Part shown: in pieces, positions 51,076 to 61,300 of the stretch
Position numbering within the stretch: the first letter of the stretch is position 1
Layout of the letters: the number at the start of each line of letters is the position of its first letter
Origin: Luscinia megarhynchos
Taxonomy: Eukaryota; Chordata; Aves; Passeriformes; Turdidae
Direction of reading: 5' to 3'
Length of the DNA: 64,000 nt
Assembly: GCA_034336665.1 (NCBI GenBank)
Contig: CM067570.1
Coordinates: forward strand, 23,579,002-23,643,001
Position numbers and translations under genes: made by a program
The notes under the pieces: generated by a model
The model's input: the letters and a program-made list of their open reading frames with translations, nothing else
Told to the model about the DNA's origin: nothing
The model's database searches: none

Positions 51076-52833
51076 CTGGGGGGAAGAAAACCCAAATTAT
51101 AAACACAGTTAGGTAATTTTAATAATACACAAACAGTGCATGTCAATCAAGTTGCTCAGGAACTGACTTGAAAAAATAGTGTTTTACCAGAGTGTGCCTA
51201 AGATACAAGACGTCTTGCTGACCATTTTCCAGGGAATTCTTGAAAAAAATGTGACAGCTGAAAATGCATTACTTGTAATCCAATTCTTAAAAGAATGCTT
51301 ACACAGCCATTTCAGAGCAGCTTCTTAGCTGTGTTTTTGAACAATGAATGGTATCTTTGGGTCTCACAGGAAAGACATCTGATTGTTATTTTTTGACCCA
51401 TTTATAAAAAAGGAAGGCATGATGTATATGACAGGTGAGTTTTGCCTGAGCTGAAAATTCTCTTCATTCTACAAACAATTCTACAAAAAAAAAAAAAAAA
51501 AAGTGTAGTCAAAGCAGGATTTAAATGGCTTTAAAATCCACTAAATAGAGACTCCAGGCTTACGTCTCAAGTAGAAGTGAAATTATCCATATGTGCATAT
51601 GGTAGGAAAAAAAAAGAAGGAATGATCATTTTTTTCTTAGAATTAAAAAATAAGACCTATTTCCAACCTTGTGCAGGCACTCATGTCTTAATAGGTTTTG
51701 TTTGCTCAACTTTGCTGCATGGTTTATCTCATTGGTACCACGGACAGATGTTAATATGCATACAAATGGGGCTCCATTAATCAGAAAATAATTGCAGTAA
51801 ACATACCAACAAGAACTTCACCAGAAGAGTTAACTGTAATTTCCCTGTGTTCCAGAGATGTCGAATGGGATACAATGGAAAGAACAGGCCATAATTCTAA
51901 TGTTTTCCAGGCACCATCCCATGGTGTCCATGCAGTAGTGTGTGTGCAATTCTCTGGCTCAGGCTCTCCTGTATCATGCTATGGGCTCTCCACTCTCCTC
52001 ATAAGTGTGGCACTTGATTCCATACAAAGAAAAATTCCCTCTATCCTCCATCTCACCTGAGGAAGTCTTGCTGGATCATAAGCTTTCTTTTTTTGCCATT
52101 CAGTCATGAATATCAACCAAAAATGAAGCCTAGAGCTGCTAATCATTTGCAGGTGCTAATCACTCATTTGTGAAGGACTATGTAAACAAATTTGTTACCA
52201 GTAATACCTTAGTTTAGCACTCCATACACTTCAGTTCTTCCAAAATACTAAGAATAGCATGATAAATACATACTTCTAACAATTTCTTCTTGCTTCTCGT
52301 AAGCAAAATATAGGAAACAGCTAGAGTCACCCTTTTGTTACTGAAATCTAACTAATGCCCAGAAAATGAAAAATTGCCTTGCAGAGTAATCTCAGTGAAA
52401 GTTCAAATTACAGTTTTTAAACTAAATAAAAATATTATAACAGAGGCAGTACTTGTAAAGGCAGTATCTGATTATTCAACAATGCTTACAGCAAGGAGTC
52501 ACTCAGATTACACTGTTGTAGCTGCTTTGCCTTATAGGTACAGGAATTTAAATAACCTACTGCAAAGACCATATTTTTAAAAATGTAGAAATAAATTTCA
52601 GGATTTGTTTATACTGATCATTACTGGGGTTTTGCCTTTTTCTATGTACAACTGTTCAGTCAATGGGGTACAATAGCACATTGCAAATACAACACAGCCC
52701 CACAGGGTGGCAACCCTGCACAGCTGTTTGTCACCTCCCCAACTTCAAATGACTGAGATAACTCTGAGAATCACATTGTTATGATTATTATGTGAGCTAA
52801 TGTTAGTTCAAAAACAAAGCAGTGTATTCATAC
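51076..52833 (-). other. PDE1A: PDE1A intron
   Basis: This 1.76 kb intron runs from GTATGAATAC to CCCCCCAG. It contains an 18-base A run at 51485-51502 on the + strand. Nothing else is recognised. Confidence 0.85.
51485..51502. repeat. Poly(A) homopolymer, 18 bases
   Basis: An uninterrupted A run in a PDE1A intron (poly(T) in the sense of the gene), flanked by CTAC and GTGTAG. Confidence 0.9.
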
Positions 52834-52954
52834 CTGGGGGTCCCAAATGCAGGACTTTCAGATTTTGTCGCTTCCTCTATAAGAGGCATAACAATTTTCT
52901 CCATTGAATCAGTAAGAAGAGAAAATGTTGGTTCAACTATGAAATCAATGAAAC
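52834..52954 (-). CDS. PDE1A: PDE1A coding exon: end of catalytic domain
   Basis: This 121-nt exon follows a long pyrimidine tract (TTTCTCTCTTTTTCTTCTTTAG) and ends at a CCCCCAG/GTATGA donor. It reads (G)FIDFIVEPTFSLLTDSMEK, then IVMPLIEEATKSESPAFGTP. The human protein reads GFIDFIVEPTFSLLTDSTEKI, then VIPLIEEASKAETSS, so the catalytic part is nearly identical and divergence begins after EEA. The first Phe corresponds to the hydrophobic-clamp Phe that stacks on the nucleotide base in class I phosphodiesterases, by comparison with the QVGF motif of PDE4. Phase enters at 1 and leaves at 2. Confidence 0.97.
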
Positions 52955-54232
52955 CTAAAGAAGAAAAAGAGAGAAAATCAGGTTTTACATTTCCACAAGT
53001 CTCAAAGCTAAAAATTAATACTTGCTATTGGGCTGATTTTCTAACTGTAGTCCCAATTCAATATACTAGATATTGCCAGTATAATCTTGAAGAAAAAAGC
53101 ACAATTGAAACAAAAAACACCTGAAGCTGCATAGCTATAAGTAGATAATAATAATTACAGCTTTTCATTCTTTTTTCTTGTAAATTTTATGTATTGCAGA
53201 ACACACCTACCATTTGAAAGGAGTATTAATTATTGAATAGAAGGGAAGCTACTGTTGAGCCAGAGTGCTACAAGTCATGCAGTCTCTTTTACCATTAGGA
53301 GCTTCTTGCCAAGGAGTTAATATTTCAAATTGCTGTTTATTATTCTGTGGAGGTAAAGTGTTATTTCACAGTGTGTAGGCGGATACTGTCAAATCAGTGA
53401 AGAGAACAAGTAATATCCTTAGGAGACAGCATTCATCCCACAGTTCTGAGATGTCAGCTCTGAACAATGTCTTTTACATTCTAAAGTGCTCATCACAGTA
53501 TAGAATGACATAGTGAGAGAATGAAGCATTATTCCCTACTGAGCACTTAACAGAAAAAAAAATATGTTAAAACATGAGCTAGCAATGGATTTCCAGATGT
53601 CTTCATGCTCTAACCATGCAACACAGCGTGAAGGTGAGCAACAGGGATTCAGGCTAGGATCCAGCTTCTCTCCTGCAGTAGATGTGATGCTCAAGCATAT
53701 TGGCTTCAAACTCCCAGTGAAATGGAATAAAGGATATGTAAAGTGACAGCATGCAGTGGTTCTTGTCAACCCAGGGAGGCTTGACCCTCTGTAGTTTGAC
53801 CCTGAGACACTGACAGGCTTACTTGCAGTCCAGAGAGCTGATTTATTAATTAGCTTTGAGATGCATCTACAGACTTTCAGATTATAATCGAGACAGACCT
53901 GTGGGTTCTTGAGCAAGAGTTAAGCATTTTGAGGACATGATCTGCCAGATTCTAAAGTGTGTACAGTAGAAGCTGGGCTCATGTCCAGTACCTTGGTTAA
54001 TCCCTCTCCTACCCCTCCCTTCACATATGGTAAATTACATCATGTTCTTTTGAGACCAGCACCATTCCACTCTAAAAGCACACGAGTTTGGTAAACATAG
54101 ATAGGTGCAAAGAAATACCTTTCATATCATGGAATTTTTGAACATTTAAAATTCAAAATGGGCAAATGAAATGTCCTTACGGATTTACATGCTCCTACAC
54201 AGACAAAAAAGAGAAAAACAGTTTGTCATTAC
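52955..54232 (-). other. PDE1A: PDE1A intron
   Basis: This 1.28 kb intron runs from GTAATG to TTCTTTAG. It separates the invariant Gln codon (in the exon at 54233) from the clamp Phe codon (in the exon ending at 52954). No other features are recognised. Confidence 0.85.
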
Positions 54233-54314
54233 CTATTTGAGACTGAGCTACCAAAGTGGACTTGCGGTCACAAAGTGGGGAAAACTGAAGACCTAAAGCA
54301 GCCTCCTTGTCTCC
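54233..54314 (-). CDS. PDE1A: PDE1A coding exon: GDKEAALGLQFSPLCDRK...VAQSQI
   Basis: This 82-nt exon reads GDKEAALGLQFSPLCDRK, then STLVAQSQI plus one base. It matches human GDKEAELGLPFSPLCDRK, then STMVAQSQI. FSPLCDRK is the class I phosphodiesterase segment that closes over the active site. The Gln of SQI is the invariant glutamine that hydrogen-bonds the purine and permits both cAMP and cGMP as substrate in PDE1. Acceptor ATTATTATTTACAG and donor GTAATG are normal. Two substitutions relative to human (Ala for Glu in EAAL, Gln for Pro in LQFS) lie outside the catalytic residues. Confidence 0.97.
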
Positions 54315-57300
54315 CTGTAAATAATAATGTTTAATATTATAAGCACAGATCACTTCATTAACTTATATTCCTAAACAAACACAAGTCAGAGACAAATCTT
54401 CAGATCTTCAAATTTTGATTAAGAGTCTAAATTCTGACTTACTTTTGGCAACTTTTATGTAAAGAAACTTACTGCAATCAAGTTCTCCTCAACAGCAAGG
54501 CATCTGCCAATGACATTTAAAATATATGAAGTCCTTGTATTCACAATTTAGTTCTGCTGATCCCAGATGTAATGGTACTAGAGATACTTAGACATGTTTG
54601 TAATAGTATGCCAAATGCTGAGTGTTTCCTTCTATTACATTGGTTCATCCAACATGCAAAAATTCTTCAATGGATTTACTCAGGTCAAGTGTATGAACTA
54701 ACTTGAACTTATTCTCACTAGCAGGCATGTCTCTCTGCTGCTGAAGCCACAAAACATACAAATTCAGTTTCATTACAAGGACAATTTGTAAAACCTAGCT
54801 CTGAGATTTTTTCAGCACTTAGCAGATTAGAAGAGTCTTTTGTTGCAACAGTCTGAACAGACAGGAGGGTGTATCTCCATTTTCAACATGGTAGACCAAC
54901 TGATCTGCAAAATCTCAAAAAGAAAGTCCAGTGGCACAGAAAATCAGCCCTGAAGAGACAGACATCTTTCGAGGGAGGTTATAATTTGTGTTGCTGGACA
55001 AACTTGGCTGCCAGAAGAACAGACATTATAGATATAGGAAAAACTAGTCCTGCAGGTCAAATAAACCTATACATTTGTCATGGAGAGTGCTGTTAGATGA
55101 TCATTCAGTGGGAACCACTACAGGAACATACCATTCTCCCAAGGAAAACTGGGAAAACAGAAACCATTGGATGAAGGGGGCAGTATCAACCTTCCTTAGT
55201 CTTTTTATCATGCATCATTGAAGTATATTTGGGAAAGGTTTAGAACCACAAAAGCAGTAAAACCAATCCAGCCACAGGAGCAGATGCAGCTCACAGATTG
55301 CCTTTCATGTGAAAGTGGAGAGTTTTATCACTAAGGCCATTAAATTTTATATTCAAGTGTTAATAATTTGAACTCAGTGTGGAAGAACACATGAACACTT
55401 GCTACTAGAAGCAGTGGGAGCAGCATCTCCATGTAAATACAGGGGCCAGATTGTAATATCATATAAACTGGGGTAGTTCTAACTTCTTCAGCCATGGTTG
55501 AATACAGGATTTCTAAAGTGGTATTAATTTTGCAATCTTCTCATCTAAAAGTATTAAAAAAGAGAAAATTCCACACTAATAATGGATGAGTTTGGAATTT
55601 TTTTTTTCAAGTAGCTCTTTACCCCAATTATTAATTACTTTGCAATCAACATAATACTAATTAATAGTTAAGTGTCATTGAAGTCTAAGACTACTGTAAA
55701 TAGTAATAATAGATAGAGCACTGATAGTTAAACCAGTCATTAGAATTTAATGAGATTTAAAAACAAGATACTAATCAAACAGTAAAAAAATTCTTTATCC
55801 AGGCCTTGGACTCACTTTTAACTGTCTTTTAGTGTCTATGGATCTATTCAGACTGAAAGTAGAGTGCTATAGGCACTGTGGTACTTCTTTGGGTTACATG
55901 AACTATGAATTTCTTTACTTTTAAGGATTTGAGATGAGTGTCTGCTCTTCTATTTTAAACAAGTAACTTGGATTATTCTTGGTATTGCAAAATACTTTCT
56001 GTAGCTGCTGCTTTTAAACTTAGAGTGTTGATGGGCTTTTTTCCCTGAAGTTATTGCTGGCACATATTTTAACCATTAGCTGTAGTTAACAAACTTTTTG
56101 TTAAGGTGAATGTTCATTTTTTTGCTGGTACTCACTACTTTAAAGCTGCCTGTGGAAGCACTGGATTTGCATCAGCTGTTTCAAATACTGCTCTTCCCAT
56201 AAGGCAGAGAAGTAGTTGAATTGCTATCTTTAAAGAAAAGAAGAGGAGGAATTAAGGGGTTTCATATACATTTGGAGTACTTCATCTTGGTTGGCACAGA
56301 TTTGGAAATCCCAGAGATTTCTATCACACAGGCTCAGCTCAACAGACCAGAAGATGCTCAACAAGCCAGTGCATCTAGGAAGCAGGAGATCTTCTGTGTC
56401 TGCACTGCTCAGGGCATTTATATATGAGCTGATACTCCATCACATTTTAAAAGTGCTGGAACTACTCCACACACACTGTCCTCAGCAGTACATGGAAAAA
56501 ATTCTGTTTCTGATACACACTCCTGCAGCCTGAAGACTTTTGTATTTTATACTGTCGAGTTTCATACACATATACATTTTTCCTTGTTCTATTGTTAAAA
56601 GCCTTCTCATGTTTTTGAGCAGCTTCTTTGGGATCCAGTTACTTCTTCTAATGAATAGATAAAGGAATAGCTAAAACATTAGCTGGTCCTATGCATTCAG
56701 TGACCAGGCTGGTACTGTTTACTGCTCATGCTACCTCCACTTGGCTGGACACATTGCCTTGCTGTCCCATGGGCTCTATCTAGTCTGTCTCTCTGTGTTT
56801 AAAATGTTCTTCCAGTTGCCATTTTATGACCTTTTTCTTGGGCAATCTGCTCCTCCTTTTCGCTCTCAAGTTCCAAATCCTCAAAATTTCCCTTTACAGA
56901 AGCAGACACAAACTCATGACTGCTCATTATTTCCACAAAACTCAGTCCATTCTTTATTTATATTAAGGCACCAGCTCTCCAGTCTGCCTCCCCAGTGCAA
57001 AGCCCAGAGTCAAGGATGCCCTGATGTTCTCTACTAGAATTCATATGAAGAATCTCTAGGAGCTGAGCAGGAACCTTTTATGGCAGATGGGTCTAACAAC
57101 ATCATGGTTTAACATACTTTCTTTTTTATTCTCTGGTCCCTTTTTCCAGTGTGACCCTCCTGATTTGAAAATGTCAACATATAGGAAATTAAGACAATCA
57201 AGCTGAGCAAGACATATGCTCTTCCCTGACTTGTATTAAGCCTTTTAAAAATCTTTGCATAACTCTAGAAATTGTCATACCAAAACTGGACTTTGATTAT

Positions 57301-58057
57301 CAATTGTACTTCAGTACTGTTATGCTGACAATGTGCATGGTCTCAAATATTGATTATGAGGGAGAGTATTATCCATCTGGAGTAATGTTTTTTGTTTCGC
57401 CTGCTGAGGTGAGTCAAAAAATTACAGCAGTGACACCAACATCTACTGGGTTTTCTCTTGGAATTCAGAACCTCACAGAAATGAAAAGGTTTCACAATGG
57501 TGTGTCTTCAATTTTGGTTTAGGGTACATTGTCACAGCATTATCTGGATGGTACTGTGTAACCTCTGGCTTTGCATCATGAAAGCAACACCTTCAGATCT
57601 ATGCAGCATATGCACAGCAAGTACTAGCAAGGAAAAGAAATAGAAGGGAATAGAGACAACTTTTTGCCTTCTTTGCTGAGCATAAATTCTTTTATTTTCT
57701 CTCATCTTACCCTGCTGGTGCTTCTTTATAATTCAAAGCATATATAAATCTCTGTCTACAGAATGAAAACAGCTTGACAAGTTATATTATAATTGAAAGG
57801 GAAAAAAAACTCACTACAACACTCAGAGTACTGATATCAGCTGAAATAGATAGAGAGCTATAACCATTTTGTCTTATTCACACACATAAGAGTTGAATCA
57901 ATGTCAGTGGTATGTATGAAGAATAAAGAATATATAGTACTGACTATGCTTGTCAATCACAACCAACAGCAACCTTGCTGGTAGACTTAAGAAAATATTC
58001 AATCATGTAACCATTGCTTCTTGAACCAGATTCATTAAAGGATTTTAAAAATGGCAC
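54315..58057 (-). other. PDE1A: PDE1A intron (3.7 kb)
   Basis: The intron begins with an unusual GTGCCA donor and ends in TTATTTACAG. Its sequence is AT-rich. Short open frames on the + strand at 54869-55096, 56221-56533 and 56741-57037 have no recognisable homology and no splice context. No repeat family or RNA is recognised. Confidence 0.8.
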
Positions 58058-58178
58058 CTGTCGAAAAAATTCTTCCATCAGGGCCATGGTCCACCGGTAG
58101 TGCAGCTCCCAGGATTTTGCTGGATGGCTTATGTCTGCTGCATGTAGAATCAAAGACATGGCTTTGGCTTTGTCTACC
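58058..58178 (-). CDS. PDE1A: PDE1A coding exon: metal-binding AADISHP segment
   Basis: This 121-nt exon encodes VDKAKAMSLILHAADISHPA, then KSWELHYRWTMALMEEFFRQ. The Asp of HAADISHP is the conserved metal ligand of the HD-type catalytic centre in class I phosphodiesterases, equivalent to CADLSNP of PDE4. Human PDE1A has the same peptide with only a few changes, for example IDRAKT and FFLQ. One base at the start completes a Gly codon, and the exon ends in phase 0 at CAG. The donor is GTGCCA, a weak match to consensus, but the peptide continues correctly into GDKEAALG. An in-intron extension (VPFLKSF...) reads on in frame only until a nearby stop. Confidence 0.97.
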
Positions 58179-58297
58179 CTGTCAATTCAAGGACATGCTC
58201 CAATTATCTCAAAACAAAAGCAACGGTTTAAATTCTTTTCTTGAACACGAGCTCATTGAAAGACTCCAGATAATGAACAGAATGGAAAATAACCTAC
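58179..58297 (-). other. PDE1A: Very short PDE1A intron (119 nt)
   Basis: GTAGGTTATT to TTGAATTGACAG encloses 119 bases between two catalytic exons. The splice joins GG to G across the QGVDKA junction, which matches the EGIDRA of human. All other PDE1A introns in the window exceed 1.2 kb. Confidence 0.93.
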
Positions 58298-58399
58298 CCC
58301 TGTGCCTGCTGAAGAGTGTGTCGCATTGTTTTAATTTGTTGGAAGTGACCCGACATGTCTGTAGACAAGACCATCTCAATGACCAAGCTACGCAACTCC
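58298..58399 (-). CDS. PDE1A: PDE1A coding exon: ELRSLVIEMVLSTDMSGHFQQ segment
   Basis: This 102-nt exon follows an AATCATTCTTAG acceptor. The first base ends a split Arg codon. It then reads ELRSLVIEMVLSTDMSGHFQ, then QIKTMRHTLQQAQ, plus two bases of Gly. The human sequence is DLRNLVIEMVLSTDMSGHFQ, then QIKNIRNSLQQPE. The VLSTDMSGHF stretch is a conserved class I phosphodiesterase motif (ATDMSKH in PDE4) in the helices next to the metal site. This is the most upstream PDE1A exon in the window. The preceding exon (…INLSKDDW) was searched for up to 64000 and not found. Confidence 0.97.
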
Positions 58400-61300
58400 C
58401 TAAGAATGATTAAAAGCAAAGTGACTGATTAAAATTCATTTGTTCTGTGTATGGTACATTTGTTTAAGCAGTATTTGTTAATTTATAACTTTCAAAACAA
58501 CATCATGGGTTTTATTACGTTTTAAAAAGCATTTAAATAAATTATTAACAACTTGAACATTGTATCCTGAAGGGATTCTGTGAAAGCAATGTACCTCAGA
58601 AAATGTACTCTGCAGTCATTATTTCAAAGTCACACTGTTTTGTAAATCCTATTTTCTAGTGCATAAACTAATATTACATGCAGTTCTCTCACCCATTATA
58701 AGTAATTCTTTTTTTTTCCAGAAGCACAATATTCAAAAAACAAGTTGTTCTCTGGGCTTACCACCACAAAACAGGATACATTATTACTGCCCTCATATTA
58801 ATGAAGAGTCTGCATAACACTACACCTAGGAAGAAGGCTGTGGAAACACTCAGAAGAGTGAGAGGAAACACTCAGAAGAGCAAGAGGTATTACATCTGAA
58901 ATAATATCAACATTACACCAATATAAGATCATTATGACAAAGTACTTTTCATTCCAAAAGTATTGTAATACCTATTTAATGAATCAGAACAAGTTTGGGA
59001 TTAATAATTTATCTCTGTTTTGGTATTATGAATAGAGATGTTGGCTTGGCCATCTACTTTCTATTAAATCAATATGAAACTAATAAAACATGAATCATGT
59101 AAGAAAGTATTCTCATTGTGAACAGAAAATTAAAATAATTTTGTTAACAATAATTACTGACTCAGAAAACTCTGTCTCCTTGATGTAGAAAGATCATACA
59201 TAGGCCATGTAGGAGTCCAGTGGGTCTTTATATGCTTTTTAAATGGCCTAGGAGTTCAAGGGCTGCTTATATGTATGTGGGGAATTTACCACATTAAATC
59301 TTCCATTATGTACCATATATCTTCATGAGCACACCCCCAATCTTAAGGACCCCCAAGTATCAAATACAACAGTAAATTCCTACTTTAGTCATTCTCACTG
59401 ATCTTTCATATTGTATTCATATGTTTGATTTAAGTAAATCAGAAAACATGCTGGTTTTCTCAAAGGACTATGCTTTAAAGAGGCAATTTGCAGTTTTCTT
59501 TAGGGCTATTAGAATATTTTGTTATATGACTATCAAGACTTCTTTTGATCCCAATTAATTACATATTTAAGCAGATATTTGTTTCTGATTTTTATGTATA
59601 TATTCATGATTTGCTTTCATGTAACTGCATAAAGACTCAATGCTCTCACTTCTACTCAATAATATGCAGCCATAGCAACTTGTGTTTAGAAAATGCCTTA
59701 CCTTATCTGACCTCATAACAAAATACTAATTACTTTGCATCCCAACTGTTCCTCCTCCTCGTTGCTTTGAAAGGGTACCCTTCAAAAACAGCCAAACCCA
59801 TTAAAAATAAAAGCAAAACAAACAAAAAAACCCCAGCTAGCAATACAAGAGAAATGAGGTCTCTGCATTGTTAAACCCTGTTGTTTTTAAGATAATTATC
59901 ACTTCTCTTTTCCTAAGATTTTCCTAGGAACTTTCAATGTCTGAACTTTTTAGAGTAATCAGAAATAAGTTAACCCCTACTTACAAGACACCCCACCCCT
60001 ACTACACAAGACACATACAGAGAAGGAAAACCTCACTTTCAGATTATTCATATTTTCATGGCAGCAGGAAAAAAAACTCCTAATTTTTACCTACAACACC
60101 TGAATAAGGATCAAAGAGTACAGCACTGTCCTGTCACACAGTCCTGAAGATTTCAGGCCACCAAAACTCTGTTTAACAGCAAAAGAGAGATCCCTGCAGT
60201 TGTTAAATGCCTGTGCCCCTATCCACCATAATTAGAGAAGAGAAAATTGAAACCTGATGGGGAAATGGTAGGTAAAGCTCTACTCGACTACAAATGCTTC
60301 ATCTGCAATCATTGCATAGAAGGTTAATCTGGGACTGATCCCAGTACCAAGTTGCTCCCTAGGGAAAAAAGACTGTCTCAACTCCCACATCGTGGCAGAC
60401 CTCAGCTGGTCTCAGGGGTGACTCCTGGACAGAAATCTCTCCTGATGCTCATTAGGCAGCCCCCAGCTGCAAGGCTTGGGATAACACAGGCACCTGCTAC
60501 CACAGCAAAAGACATACAGATGTTGTCCTACCATGAAGGGAAGTGGTAACAATATCCACATATAGCACATAGCAATCTTTCAGGCCCAAAATCAGGAGGT
60601 TACAGGGTTTGAGTCTACCATCTCCACTTTACTTAAGTGAACTGTCATGTTCTGTGCTGGCATCCTTTCTCAACCCTCCCACAGACATAAGTCCTATGGA
60701 TAGGCTACTGTAAAAAAGCAGAGGTGCAAGATTATGTGGAAAAAATTACATGAACAATACTGTAATAAAGAGACAAGGAGTGGCACCATTCATTTCTTGA
60801 AGAAGTAGTTACCAATAAATAGAAACTAGTTTTACCTGGATTTGTCCATGACAGAAACATTTTAGCAGCTGGAAACTAATCAAAAAATACAGGATCAGTC
60901 TAGGATGAGCAAAAGCAAGGTGGGAACTGAAGACATAAACCTCATCTTCAAGTTATAGTAATCCTCAGACAGAAGAATGTCAAGGGACTTTGTGAAAGAA
61001 TGTTGTCCATCCTGCATTATACATAATACATACTGTTTTATTTGTCTTTTTTTTGTGTAGTCAGGCAATGTATGATGGGATGGTTTGAGACATTAACACT
61101 GCCCCACCACCTACAATGACATTACACATGGGGTGTTGAAACAATGGAAACCTGGTAAATCAAAGGAGAAAGGGGGACAAATGAGGATCCTTCTTCATTT
61201 ATTTAAGGGCAATAAGTGAAAGAAACAAAACAATATCAAAGACTGGAACAAATTTTCAGAGTAAAGAAAAGACTGAAAAATTGCTAGGAATGTCACATGC

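Noticed and set aside
58058..58178. Assignment of the phosphodiesterase to PDE1C or PDE1B
   Set aside because: AMSLILHAADISHPAKSW and the VDL-FK...NKERWKELAA end match PDE1A, and the PPP1R1C neighbour fits the PDE1A locus.
58051..58413. 120-codon + strand open frame over two PDE1A exons
   Set aside because: It is antisense to two strongly conserved catalytic exons and crosses the 119-base intron. No homology of its own.
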